Made by a program: the position numbers and the translations under genes
Notes under the pieces: generated by a model
The model's input: only the letters and a program-made list of their open reading frames with translations
Told to the model about the DNA's origin: nothing
Databases searched by the model: none
Shown here: one piece after another, positions 1-6,412 of the stretch
How the letters are laid out: each line of letters begins with the position of its first letter
How positions within the stretch are numbered: position 1 is the first letter of the stretch
Source: a virus
IMG/VR virus record: IMGVR_UViG_3300033149_003293
Location: 1 to 50,976 of that record
Strand: one strand, 5' to 3'
DNA: 50,976 bases

Positions 1-114
1 TTTTATACGTGTATCCCTTTCTTTTCATATCTTCATCAAATGTAATTTCACCCACCTTACACCCCGCCCATTCGTTTAATATCAGCCAATAGTCCTACCT
101 GCCCACCCTCTTTC
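1..114. repeat. 114-bp direct repeat, left copy
   Basis: The first 114 bases are identical to the last 114 (50863-50976). The repeat contains the 3' end of the gene at 57-395 and the start of the small gene at 50759-50917, which is only complete when the ends are joined. This fits a circular assembly overlap or a direct terminal repeat. The sequence alone does not decide which. Confidence 0.95.
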
Positions 115-395
115 TTCTCTACTTCTTTTATTTCGACAACGGGAGAATTTTCTACACCCGCTAGTTTAGCCATCACTTTAAGCACTTCCTCGGCGTTCGA
201 CGGTAGGATATTGGCATTGCAGTTCTTTCTCTTGTTATAGGCTAGCTTGATGTCCCCTTTTTTATTCTCCCATACATCAAATATGACTACCTTCCCGCTC
301 GGCGGGTAGTAGAAGATGAAATTCCCCTGCTTCTTGTCCCTATCCATGACGAGATACCCGTCGTTTTTTGCATAAAAGATTTTTTCTACACTCAT
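57..395 (-). CDS. hypothetical protein, 112 aa
   Basis: Small soluble protein with no family I recognise. The N-terminal half alternates hydrophobic and aromatic residues (FIFYYPPSGKVVIFDVW), which suggests a beta-rich fold. A Lys/Glu-rich C-terminal part follows. It has no signal peptide or membrane segment. It is the last complete minus-strand gene before the window edge. Its stop codon is followed two bases later by a GTG that opens the next gene across the terminal repeat, so translation is probably coupled. The ribosome binding site is weak (GGTGAT about 5 bases upstream), so coupling to the upstream gene is likely here too. Confidence 0.75.
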   Translation of the reverse strand: MSVEKIFYAKNDGYLVMDRDKKQGNFIFYYPPSGKVVIFDVWENKKGDIKLAYNKRKNCNANILPSNAEEVLKVMAKLAGVENSPVVEIKEVEKKEGGQVGLLADIKRMGGV

Positions 396-405
396 CTATC
401 ACCGC

Positions 406-576
406 CTAGCAGTCGTCACAAATTTTCTCACCACAATCAACACAGTATACCCCCGCATTTCCTTCCTCGTTGATACATACCGTATGAGTGTGGGTACACT
501 CGGCATGTGTGACTTTATCCCAATACTCATAGTGTGAGTTGAAATCACGCTTGTCTGCTTTATTCATTTTATTCAT
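406..576 (-). CDS. small Cys/His-rich zinc-binding-like protein, 56 aa
   Basis: The 56-residue reading frame starts MNKMNKADKRDF. Its C-terminal half holds ECTHTHTVC and then CVDCGEKICDDC, which is enough Cys and His for one or two zinc sites. The ATG follows directly on the stop codon of the upstream gene, and the ribosome binding site GGAGGAG lies in the end of that gene, so the pair is translationally coupled. Function is unknown. Small zinc proteins like this are common in phage early operons, often as adaptors. The start is also related in sequence to the 19-codon frame at 783-842 (M-D/N-KADK), suggesting a local duplication. Confidence 0.7.
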   Translation of the reverse strand: MNKMNKADKRDFNSHYEYWDKVTHAECTHTHTVCINEEGNAGVYCVDCGEKICDDC

Positions 577-762
577 CTACTCCTCCTCTATTTTTTTAGT
601 ACCTAATTCAGTACCCAATTTGCTCATTTTTTCCCTAAACTTCTCATTATCAGGGTCAAAGTTTTTACAAAACTTATTCTCAGGATATTCATTTTTGTCA
701 TTTCCAATAAGCCCTCCCCATTTGCAACTCTCTACCCAATAACATCTCTTGCATACTTCCAT
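577..762 (-). CDS. small Cys-rich protein, 61 aa
   Basis: The frame could start at a TTG at 768, but I chose the ATG at 762 because AAGGAG lies six bases before it. Residues 5-36 contain C-x2-C-x5-C and a fourth Cys (CKRCYWVESC ... FCKNF), a plausible single zinc site. The C-terminal tail KLGTELGTKK is encoded by two 12-bp repeat units and matches the repetitive N-terminus of the gene at 835-1122. This looks like a repeat-driven duplication. Function unknown. Confidence 0.65.
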   Translation of the reverse strand: MEVCKRCYWVESCKWGGLIGNDKNEYPENKFCKNFDPDNEKFREKMSKLGTELGTKKIEEE

Positions 763-782
763 TAACAACTCCTTTTTGGAGC

Positions 783-842
783 TTACTTAGGGCTAATCCC
801 AAAATCTTTTAAAATCTCAATTATTTTGTCTGCTTTATCCAT
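783..842 (-). CDS. possible 19-aa peptide or gene remnant
   Basis: The frame reads MDKADKIIEILKDFGISPK. It has a good ribosome binding site (AGGAGG six bases upstream) and overlaps the last 8 bases of the upstream gene. Its first residues resemble those of the gene at 406-576. It may be a real micropeptide, a remnant of a duplicated gene, or chance. Confidence 0.3.
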   Translation of the reverse strand: MDKADKIIEILKDFGISPK

Positions 843-1122
843 CTATTTCCTCCTTTGTGGATTGCCTTTCTAATAGCCTTATTTCTGCCCACGATTTTTT
901 CTTTATGGGAGTACAGACGGCCCAACATCCAGAGCAAATTGGAGTAAAATCTTTTGCTTGCATGTCATCTGGGTATTCATAAAGCGGTTCCCAATATATC
1001 CTTTTTCCATGACAAGCGGATACGAGCTTCTTATTTTTACTCATTATTTTCCGTTCCTCCATTTCTTCAGTACCTAATTCAATGCCTAATTCAGTACCTA
1101 ATTTACTACCTAATTCACTCAT
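835..1122 (-). CDS. Cys-containing hypothetical protein with repetitive N-terminus, 95 aa
   Basis: The first 19 residues are low-complexity (SELGSKLGTELGIELGTE), encoded by four 12-bp repeat units at 1068-1115. The remainder contains ACHGKR and PICSGCWAVC, four Cys that could bind zinc. The ATG at 1122 directly follows the stop codon of the gene at 1123-1299, whose end carries the GAGGAGGAA binding site. A second start at MSKNKK, which would skip the repeat, also has a purine-rich leader. The repeat may therefore be a recent extension of an older gene. Confidence 0.65.
   Translation of the reverse strand: MSELGSKLGTELGIELGTEEMEERKIMSKNKKLVSACHGKRIYWEPLYEYPDDMQAKDFTPICSGCWAVCTPIKKKSWAEIRLLERQSTKEEIDG
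1068..1115. repeat. 12-bp tandem repeat, four units
   Basis: Units begin at 1068, 1080, 1092 and 1104 with consensus CAGTACCTAATT. Two further units lie at 597-620. On the minus strand they encode L-G-T/S/I-E/K-L-G runs. The period is a multiple of three, so copy-number change keeps the frame. Confidence 0.9.
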
Positions 1123-1299
1123 TTATTCCTCCTCTATAAATTGTTCCCTGATTGTCTCGTCATTGAATGTGAGAAATTTCAGTATCAGTTTAAACACCTC
1201 TACCCACTCGTCCGCACCCACATCAATGTGGTCGAACTGGACAGCTAGGCTTGTCCCTCTAGTGTCCCTAACCTGAATCCGCAGTTTTTCATTTTGCAT
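1123..1299 (-). CDS. hypothetical protein, 58 aa
   Basis: Starts MQNEKLRIQVRDTRGTS with a very good ribosome binding site (CAGGAGGAAATAA-ATG), and its stop abuts the next start. A beta-rich N-terminus is followed by a short helix (EWVEVFKLILKFLTF) and an acidic end. I recognise no family. The binding site and exact spacing to both neighbours make it a confident gene despite its size. Confidence 0.7.
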   Translation of the reverse strand: MQNEKLRIQVRDTRGTSLAVQFDHIDVGADEWVEVFKLILKFLTFNDETIREQFIEEE

Positions 1300-1422
1300 T
1301 TATTTCCTCCTGAAAAACCTAATAATCATTTTCATTCCCCAATGCCCAAAGTATGCTGCTACCCCAACAGCGGTGAGTATTATTGCAATGAAGATAATTG
1401 CTAGCCATCCAATCCAAGTCAT
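1300..1422 (-). CDS. 40-aa single-pass membrane protein
   Basis: MTWIGWLAIIFIAIILTAVG and onward gives one hydrophobic span (about residues 4-25) followed by a short basic tail (FFRRK), predicting a cytoplasmic C-terminus. The ATG overlaps the TGA of the upstream gene (ATGA), and its own stop touches the binding site of the next gene. The left arm encodes several such mini membrane proteins (5946-6041, 11903-12019, 50525-50716). Function unknown. Confidence 0.6.
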   Translation of the reverse strand: MTWIGWLAIIFIAIILTAVGVAAYFGHWGMKMIIRFFRRK

Positions 1423-1751
1423 TCTGTCACCTCTATACCTAGCTCATTGAGCACAAATCTTGCCACGTCTCCATAGGTTGAGTCGGGTGTTAATATGTCT
1501 GCACATCTCATGTGATCACATATTCTTTCAAATTTCCTCCTTGTCACAGAGGATTTTTGCTGTGTATCTATCTTACCTTTTTCATAATCAGATAGCTTCA
1601 TATCATTCAATCTAAAATACCACTCCACGATTTCCTTGATTTGGGTGTGGGCTTTATATCGTGTAAGGTCTCCTATGCGATGATGCTGAAAAGCAAATTG
1701 CTTTTTTAAAATTTCCAACAATGTCTCTTGTGTCAGTTTTTTATCACTCAT
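1419..1751 (-). CDS. hypothetical helical protein, 110 aa
   Basis: A mostly helical, charged protein (QETLLEILKKQFAFQHHRIG ... IKEIVEWYFRL) without Cys clusters or membrane segments. Family not recognised. It overlaps both neighbours by four bases (ATGA on each side), the characteristic packing of this operon. The small size and position between a membrane mini-protein and a charged-helix protein give no functional clue. Confidence 0.7.
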   Translation of the reverse strand: MSDKKLTQETLLEILKKQFAFQHHRIGDLTRYKAHTQIKEIVEWYFRLNDMKLSDYEKGKIDTQQKSSVTRRKFERICDHMRCADILTPDSTYGDVARFVLNELGIEVTE

Positions 1752-2071
1752 TTTCCCTCCTCTGCCTTCTCTTCTTCTCGTCTCGCCTGCTCACACATCA
1801 TCCGTTCATAATATTCTTCTTCCTCTTGACGTTGCCTTCGACGTTCTTCTATCCTTCTTTGATGTATTCGTTCCTCTTCTTCCTGCCTCTGCTTTTCTCT
1901 CTGTCTTTCATTTTCTCTTCGTTGCTCTTCTCGTCCTTCGTAATATGCCCTGTCTTCTTCTTTGTGGCCATATTGATTATACCTGTAATTATCTTCCCTT
2001 CCCATTTGTTCATCTCTTTTCCCTTCTTCGTTAGCTTTCCGAGCCTCATGAGACCAATAAAATCCACTCAT
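1748..2071 (-). CDS. Glu/Arg-rich charged-helix protein, 107 aa
   Basis: After a short aromatic N-terminus (MSGFYWSHEARK), most of the protein is Glu, Arg and Gln in i to i+4 patterns (EEQRRENERQREKQRQEEEE), typical of a long single alpha helix or coiled coil. An open frame in another register of the same strand is rejected, because this frame has the ATGA overlap with the next gene. It may be a spacer or oligomerisation protein. No family name is justified. Confidence 0.65.
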   Translation of the reverse strand: MSGFYWSHEARKANEEGKRDEQMGREDNYRYNQYGHKEEDRAYYEGREEQRRENERQREKQRQEEEERIHQRRIEERRRQRQEEEEYYERMMCEQARREEEKAEEGK

Positions 2072-2079
2072 CTCATCAC

Positions 2080-2352
2080 CTACCCTTCCTTGCTTCTTTT
2101 CAATCTTCTTTGGAGCCGTTCCAATTTATTCTCAACGGCTAACCCAATTCTTTCATGTCCACAAATTTCCTCCATCTGTCTAAGCATGATTGTAAGGTCT
2201 GCAAGCTCTTCAATTAATTGTTCCATATCTCCACCACGTTTTAAGTGTGTTATTGCCTGAATCACTTCTGCACATTCTTCAATCATCATATCAAGCTGAA
2301 GCTCAATACCCCATTTTTCCAAAGCATCTTTATAGATGTTGTGTTTGCTCAT
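2080..2352 (-). CDS. MazG-like nucleotide pyrophosphohydrolase, 90 aa
   Basis: An all-alpha NTP-PPase fold is supported by the paired acidic motifs EECAE (residues 25-29, E-x2-E) and EELAD (48-52, E-x2-D). These coordinate Mg in MazG and related enzymes, which hydrolyse NTPs or dNTPs to monophosphates plus PPi. The 90-residue length fits the single-domain phage MazG-like group. The likely role is nucleotide-pool sanitation or lowering of alarmone stress during infection. It sits in the same operon as the HAD phosphatase and the DUF1599-like protein. The motif assignment is direct; substrate is unknown. Confidence 0.75.
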   Translation of the reverse strand: MSKHNIYKDALEKWGIELQLDMMIEECAEVIQAITHLKRGGDMEQLIEELADLTIMLRQMEEICGHERIGLAVENKLERLQRRLKRSKEG

Positions 2353-2356
2353 CCTA

Positions 2357-2548
2357 TCACCCCCTCAAAATAGTCCAAGCAGTATTGAAACCAATTCCAT
2401 GCTCATCAATCACTTCACAAAACTGTTTTTCTGTATATGCCATTGATTCTCCAAGGGCTTCTCGCTGTTTATTTTCAGCTTGCATCCCCATAGCTGTAAT
2501 CATGGCAGCCACAGATTGTGAAATTAAAAATGCTTGTTGGTCACTCAT
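2357..2548 (-). CDS. hypothetical protein, 63 aa
   Basis: The start MSDQQAFLISQSVAAMITAM is chosen because GGAGGTGAT precedes the ATG at 2548 at ideal spacing. The frame extends further upstream but without a binding site. It has a helical N-terminus and no motifs. The ATGA overlap with the gene at 2545-2748 supports this start. Function unknown. Confidence 0.65.
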   Translation of the reverse strand: MSDQQAFLISQSVAAMITAMGMQAENKQREALGESMAYTEKQFCEVIDEHGIGFNTAWTILRG

Positions 2549-2748
2549 TCCATCACCTCCCTTTTCTCTACCCCCGAATTTTCCTCTTTGAATGGACACC
2601 ATCCTGGTGGTACATCGGACGGGAAAGTAATATCCTTTAGCATTTCTAAACAAACCCATTTAAAGCTCGGGCCTCGCCCAATTTGATACGATAATAAAGA
2701 GGAGCACTCATAACAATGTTGAATATCTTGCCGTAATAATACCTTCAT
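2545..2748 (-). CDS. Cys-rich hypothetical protein, 67 aa
   Basis: The start MKVLLRQDIQHCYECSSLL is preceded by GGGAGGTGAT and overlaps the stop of the large gene upstream (ATGA). Cys residues in HCYEC, WVC and GWC could form one zinc site. No family recognised. Confidence 0.65.
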   Translation of the reverse strand: MKVLLRQDIQHCYECSSLLSYQIGRGPSFKWVCLEMLKDITFPSDVPPGWCPFKEENSGVEKREVME

Positions 2749-4073
2749 CCCATCACCTCCCAGTATTCTCGTTGCATTTCTTTGGCACATGCCCATACAC
2801 GCTTCATCTCACTCACTCGATAGTCAGGGAAGAACACTCCATCCTTAAATTTTAGTGCCTCATGGGGGAAGCTACAGAAGATTGCTTTTCTACCCGTTGC
2901 CTTGTAGAATTGCGCCAGGTTCCTCATCATATACCCCTGCTGTCCTGGTGTGCCCAAGTTGATACCATTCGGTAGGGTTATTCCGCCACCTTTAGTCATA
3001 CTACCCCCGTCCTCGGTGAATCTTCTGGTTTTATTGACAAGGAAAAGCCGAGGCAGGTCAGGGAAGTCCTCCCATACAGAGCGTTCGTGTTTCTCTCCTA
3101 CCGCCAGCCTGTTGCATCCTTTCTTCCCATGCCTACCCCCACGGTCACAATCACTCGGTTTCGGGCAATCGTGTGGCTCTCTCAGCTCACCTATCGTACC
3201 CTCACAGCCTGTCAGGTCACAGATTATGTGGTCAAGTGTCGTGTAGGCTTGTAAAACATTCTCCCAAATATCCTCACAGAAATACATGATACGGTGGAAT
3301 TTCTTCCCACTCCCTACATGGGCAACCTCGTTTGGAGATACTTTTACCCATGGCTTATAGTCTGTACCATATACCTTGCGATATGTTCCCATGACCTTTC
3401 TGACATACTTGCGGTGTACTGGCATGGCTTGTGCATCCCAAAAACCTCTGATTCCATCGACATTATTCCCATATGGGGCATTGATATAGTCCTCCCTCAT
3501 CCAGAGCTGACTGCAAAAATCTAGTCCTACCTCTTTGTGTATCTCCAGGTATGTTTCAAAATCATCCCAGAACTCTTGGTTCCATTCGGTGAGGTGGAAT
3601 TTCCCATCGTATACCCACGGGGTTTTGAGTTTCAGGTTGGCGTGTTCTGCTTTGTTGTCTGATAGGAACATAAAAGCATCGTTCAAGTAGTACCCGTGCA
3701 TCCGTATTTCCTTGATGAGCTTCAGGGTTTCTTCCTGGTTTTTAGTTATCTTGAAGTAGTTGAATCCACCTGCCCCCTGGAATCCCATGATTGGGATAGG
3801 GTCTGGATAGACTATTGGTGGCGAAGGTGGTGGAATCGGCTCAGGTGGCTCAGGTTCCTTATGGGTATAGCAGACCTCTGTGGGTTCCGACCCGACCCGA
3901 TATTCCCTGAGTTCTGATGTACCGGCATAGATACACCATTGATTAGCTACAAGCCTTGTTTCTTTGCAAATCAATACGGATACTGTAGGTGTGTGGCAGC
4001 CGACAATATGCCAGATGATATTCCAGAACCAGTTACTTTTACGCTTCCAAAGCCAATCACAGATATTTCTCAT
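2745..4073 (-). CDS. TIM-barrel glycosidase-like protein with N-terminal Pro-rich tail, 442 aa
   Basis: The N-terminus has an aromatic hydrophobic stretch (residues 14-25), then C36-x10-C47 (ICKETRLVANQWC) and GSEPTEVCYTH (61-71). This arrangement resembles the small Cys-containing tail found at the C-terminus of some class A penicillin-binding proteins. A Pro-rich linker follows (73-94). The remaining 345 residues look like an (alpha/beta)8 glycoside hydrolase, and VSPNEV (N248-E249) matches the Asn-Glu acid/base pair of clan GH-A. A surface or peptidoglycan-related role is an inference. Its place in the early arm, away from lysis and tail genes, is odd. I cannot assign a GH family. Confidence 0.5.
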   Translation of the reverse strand: MRNICDWLWKRKSNWFWNIIWHIVGCHTPTVSVLICKETRLVANQWCIYAGTSELREYRVGSEPTEVCYTHKEPEPPEPIPPPSPPIVYPDPIPIMGFQGAGGFNYFKITKNQEETLKLIKEIRMHGYYLNDAFMFLSDNKAEHANLKLKTPWVYDGKFHLTEWNQEFWDDFETYLEIHKEVGLDFCSQLWMREDYINAPYGNNVDGIRGFWDAQAMPVHRKYVRKVMGTYRKVYGTDYKPWVKVSPNEVAHVGSGKKFHRIMYFCEDIWENVLQAYTTLDHIICDLTGCEGTIGELREPHDCPKPSDCDRGGRHGKKGCNRLAVGEKHERSVWEDFPDLPRLFLVNKTRRFTEDGGSMTKGGGITLPNGINLGTPGQQGYMMRNLAQFYKATGRKAIFCSFPHEALKFKDGVFFPDYRVSEMKRVWACAKEMQREYWEVMG

Positions 4074-4106
4074 TTTATTTCTCTCGCTTGTCAGAATTGA
4101 GACGCC

Positions 4107-4343
4107 TCACTTCTGACTATCCTTGACCTCTCCCTCGATTTCGAATCTTCTTAATCTACTGGTGAGATTAGCGTCTAGTACCCATGCAGTGAACCGTACA
4201 TCAGCATAGGCAGGGTCGTAACCATAATCAGTAATATTCTCCTCAAAGGCTTTGTGTGCTTTCAGTAGTGACTCCAGCACTACCTCGTCGAAATCCGGCT
4301 CGTCCATTCCATCGTTTCTTTTGTTGTTTCTTTCATCGGTCAT
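4107..4343 (-). CDS. hypothetical acidic protein, 78 aa
   Basis: The start MTDERNNKRNDGMDEPDFDE is chosen because GGAGG lies eight bases before the ATG at 4343, which also overlaps the TGA of the regulator gene upstream (ATGA). It has an acidic N-terminus, a helical middle and a basic stretch LTSRLRRFEIEGEV. No family recognised. As the partner of the XRE gene in a coupled pair, an antirepressor- or antitoxin-like role is possible but unproven. Confidence 0.65.
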   Translation of the reverse strand: MTDERNNKRNDGMDEPDFDEVVLESLLKAHKAFEENITDYGYDPAYADVRFTAWVLDANLTSRLRRFEIEGEVKDSQK

Positions 4344-4831
4344 AATGTATCCTCCCATTTTATTGGATTTTTCTTTCTATCCCATCTACCCAATGGATTC
4401 CATTTGCCTACCCCCGAATTTTTCAATTTTAATTCATTTGTTTTCTGTGATTTAAAGTTCGCTAATTTCGTTCTAGGTCTTTTGCTATGGGTTAAAAATT
4501 TCTTGTTTTTTGAAATAAGCTCTAACACACTGTTACTTAATGGTTTACGTCCCTTTTCCATCTCACAAATGTACGCTTTTGATAACCCCACTTTTGAAGC
4601 TAGATTAAATTGCGTTAAACCCATTCCTTTCCGTACTGCAATTAAGTCTTTAGCACCATATTTGGATTCCTTCAATTTAATTGCTCGCTCAGCAGCGAGT
4701 ATGTCTGCTGTTGCTTTTATATCTACCCCGCTTTCTTGCTCTAATTTCTCAATAGCCATAACTTTTTGTTGCACATACACCCCCCACTCTATCTCACGAG
4801 AATAGTCAAGGTTCCATTTTTTCTCGTTCAT
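4340..4831 (-). CDS. XRE-family (Cro/C1-type HTH) transcriptional regulator, 163 aa
   Basis: Residues about 62-106 form a classic helix-turn-helix: DLIAVRKGMGLTQFNLASKV then GLSKAYICEMEKGRKPLSNS, with the usual Gln in helix 2 and the EMEKGR turn after the recognition helix. About 60 residues of helical sequence precede it and a very basic tail (KRPRTKLANFKSQK) follows. The domain is therefore central, not N-terminal as in C1. The start at 4831 is set by GAGGGGAGAA and the ATGA overlap with the zinc-ribbon gene upstream. No integrase is present, so a lysogeny repressor is not implied. It is a candidate binder of the repeats at 15105-15571 or the dispersed GGCGRGTAG words. Confidence 0.8.
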   Translation of the reverse strand: MNEKKWNLDYSREIEWGVYVQQKVMAIEKLEQESGVDIKATADILAAERAIKLKESKYGAKDLIAVRKGMGLTQFNLASKVGLSKAYICEMEKGRKPLSNSVLELISKNKKFLTHSKRPRTKLANFKSQKTNELKLKNSGVGKWNPLGRWDRKKNPIKWEDTL

Positions 4832-5040
4832 TTCTCCCCTCCTCCCTTTCCCTCTCCCCTTGGAGTCCATCCACTACCACGGAAAATAACGGTGGGTGAG
4901 GGTTTTCTTGAGTCCAGATGTGCGGCGAGTAGGTCAGACGTTTTAACTACCCCACCGCAATTCCCACATACAATAATACACGTCCTCTCGGTGATACCCG
5001 ATAGATACCTACCACAATCAGGGCATACGTAGTCTCTCAT
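4828..5040 (-). CDS. zinc-ribbon protein, 70 aa
   Basis: Two CxxC knuckles, YVCPDCGRYL and IVCGNCGGVV, sit about 20 residues apart, the standard zinc-ribbon pattern. A Gly/Lys-rich tail (GEGKGGGEK) follows. It overlaps both neighbours by four bases. It probably binds nucleic acid or acts as a transcription adaptor. Coupling to the XRE regulator is noted. Confidence 0.7.
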   Translation of the reverse strand: MRDYVCPDCGRYLSGITERTCIIVCGNCGGVVKTSDLLAAHLDSRKPSPTVIFRGSGWTPRGEGKGGGEK

Positions 5041-5327
5041 TTTTCTTTCCTTGTTCCACTCTCTCTCCTACCCCGCCGTTTCAACTCAGCTTGCAGGGTC
5101 TTGATAATCCATTTAATATCATCTGTAGGCATAACCCGTCTAACCTCACCCGTATGATGGTCATCTCTATATATTGACCTCAAAATTCTACCTTTTTTAT
5201 CAACATCGTATATAATACGATGAGAAAGCCCACAATCACAGCAATTCTCCCGATGGACAGTCATGGGTGCAACAATATATGGATGCATACCCGCCTCTAC
5301 ACTCTCTTTGTATTCTTTTTTAGTCAT
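5037..5327 (-). CDS. small CxxC protein, 96 aa
   Basis: An N-terminal segment ends in NCCDCGLSHRIIYDV, a one-knuckle Cys motif followed by a beta strand. A charged C-terminal helix (IKWIIKTLQAELKRRGRR) is likely to contact nucleic acid. I do not know the family. It overlaps neighbours at both ends, so it belongs to the same mRNA. Confidence 0.7.
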   Translation of the reverse strand: MTKKEYKESVEAGMHPYIVAPMTVHRENCCDCGLSHRIIYDVDKKGRILRSIYRDDHHTGEVRRVMPTDDIKWIIKTLQAELKRRGRRESGTRKEK

Positions 5328-5613
5328 TTCTTATCCCCTTTCTACCCCCAAGATATTTCTTTGCCAGCTCACAGGCTTTCTCATGGAACATGGCACTACC
5401 CCCATCTTTCCCGTACTTTTTTATGAACGGGTGATTATATATCTGTCGTGTCCCATGCCACCACCAGTGGCAAGAGTAGCACAGGTAGCACAGAATCTCA
5501 GGCTCATAGCTCATGTGATGCTCGACTAGGTTTACCTTCCCAAGCCCCTTCCCGTATTCTCGGTCGCATATTTCACATTTTTTACCGTAGAAAGTCGTGC
5601 TTTTTTTGCTCAT
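5320..5613 (-). CDS. HNH-like nuclease, 97 aa
   Basis: A CEIC knuckle (residues 13-16) is followed by VEHHMSYEPEILCYLCYSCH and WWWHG. HH is the metal/general-base pair of the HNH beta strand, the CYSCH-WWWHG segment supplies the helix of the beta-beta-alpha-metal fold, and the Cys pairs bind structural zinc. Small phage HNH proteins can nick DNA or assist packaging or recombination. Here the gene is tightly embedded in the early operon, so a housekeeping phage nuclease seems likelier than a homing element. Activity is inferred from the motif only. Confidence 0.6.
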   Translation of the reverse strand: MSKKSTTFYGKKCEICDREYGKGLGKVNLVEHHMSYEPEILCYLCYSCHWWWHGTRQIYNHPFIKKYGKDGGSAMFHEKACELAKKYLGGRKGIRND

Positions 5614-5945
5614 TTTATGTTCTTTATATTCTCCATGTAGTATGTGTAGAGTAGTGTCATATAATTCTCAAGGTCTACCACCGAATCTTTAACAGGCTCA
5701 TTAGATGGCTCATCTGCACTATTGATGAGCTTGAAAATGCGGTGTATTTTATGTAGTACATGATACTCTATTATACCCTCTGGGCGGGTAATGTCAACCC
5801 CGAAATCAGCACATATCTTTGCCATCTCCTTGAAATTGCTATGCACATCGTCATCGTGGGAGTAATCCTGGTTCTTTTTATCTAACAGGGAACGAGCAAG
5901 TAGGTTATTAGTAGAAGAGTGTGTTAAAAGTTGATTAAGTTTCAT
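5610..5945 (-). CDS. DUF1599 (Nmad1)-like protein, 111 aa
   Basis: The layout fits this small alpha-helical family: KKNQDYSHDDDVHSNFKEMA, then HKIHRIFKLI, then EPVKDSVVDLENYMTLLY. Its hallmarks are the K-N-x-D-Y start, a basic K-x-x-R-I-x-x-L helix and the final E-x-V/S-x-D-x-x-x-D-L-x-x-Y helix. The family has been linked to nucleotide or DNA-base modification in phages. Here it sits between HNH-like and HAD/metallophosphoesterase genes. Its four-base overlap with the HNH-like gene shows co-translation. Assignment is by motif memory and the biochemical role is not established. Confidence 0.55.
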   Translation of the reverse strand: MKLNQLLTHSSTNNLLARSLLDKKNQDYSHDDDVHSNFKEMAKICADFGVDITRPEGIIEYHVLHKIHRIFKLINSADEPSNEPVKDSVVDLENYMTLLYTYYMENIKNIK

Positions 5946-6041
5946 TCATCTCCTCCTGTTATCATGATATTTGGCGGCGAGTAGGGAAGTAGTCACCAAA
6001 AATACTGCAACCACCATAAAAACAAACCAATCAGGTGTCAT
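5946..6041 (-). CDS. 31-aa single-pass membrane peptide
   Basis: The frame MTPDWFVFMVVAVFLVTTSL continues with LAAKYHDNRRR: one hydrophobic span and a basic C-terminus. Its stop is followed directly by the ATG at 5945, and it contains that gene's binding site (AGGAGGAG). Its own binding site is poor, which lowers confidence. An exact GGCGAGTAG word (5976-5984) lies inside it. Confidence 0.45.
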   Translation of the reverse strand: MTPDWFVFMVVAVFLVTTSLLAAKYHDNRRR

Positions 6042-6052
6042 TTCGGAGATCA

Positions 6053-6412
6053 CTAATCTACCTCCAATTTTTCAAGTACGTTTTTCCAGCTAGTAAACTC
6101 CATAGCCCTATCGTCTATATATACATCAGCAACGGGTTTACCCTCGCCTGACCATATCTGGTCATAGGGAATCTCATGCTCATCTAGCACATTCCGTACT
6201 CTCTCTACTAGCCCCTCAATAGAGAATCGTGGGTTGATACTCTTGTTAATACGGCAGGTATGTATGACAATGATATGCCCATCGCCCTGTAGTAACTCAA
6301 GGGTTTTCTTTGCACCCTTCTTTGGTCTACCGAAATATTTCATGCCATCTCTGATCCAATCACTCCAATTAAACGTGAGTATCGTCCCGTCTAAATCCAC
6401 TGCTAGTCTCAT
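6053..6412 (-). CDS. HAD-superfamily phosphatase, 119 aa
   Basis: HAD motif I is VDLDGT (D6 and D8, nucleophile and acid). Motif II is IIVIHTCR (Thr), and motif IV is VYIDDRA near residue 100. The short, cap-less length matches phage HAD proteins of the 5'-nucleotidase or polynucleotide phosphatase kind. It probably dephosphorylates nucleotides or nucleic-acid ends. It is coupled by ATGA to the metallophosphoesterase upstream, so two phosphoesterases are made together. Substrate unknown. Confidence 0.75.
   Translation of the reverse strand: MRLAVDLDGTILTFNWSDWIRDGMKYFGRPKKGAKKTLELLQGDGHIIVIHTCRINKSINPRFSIEGLVERVRNVLDEHEIPYDQIWSGEGKPVADVYIDDRAMEFTSWKNVLEKLEVD

Noticed and set aside
1849-2067. 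72-codon minus-strand frame in another register
   Set aside because: The overlapping frame at 1748-2071 has the ATGA junction with the next gene and the better start.
1721-2260. 179-codon plus-strand open frame
   Set aside because: It is the complement of Glu/Arg-rich and MazG-like minus-strand genes; Phe/Ser/Leu-rich shadow composition with no binding site.
4340-4831. The XRE protein as a lysogeny repressor
   Set aside because: No integrase or partition genes, the helix-turn-helix is central, and the gene lies mid-operon rather than at the divergent promoters.
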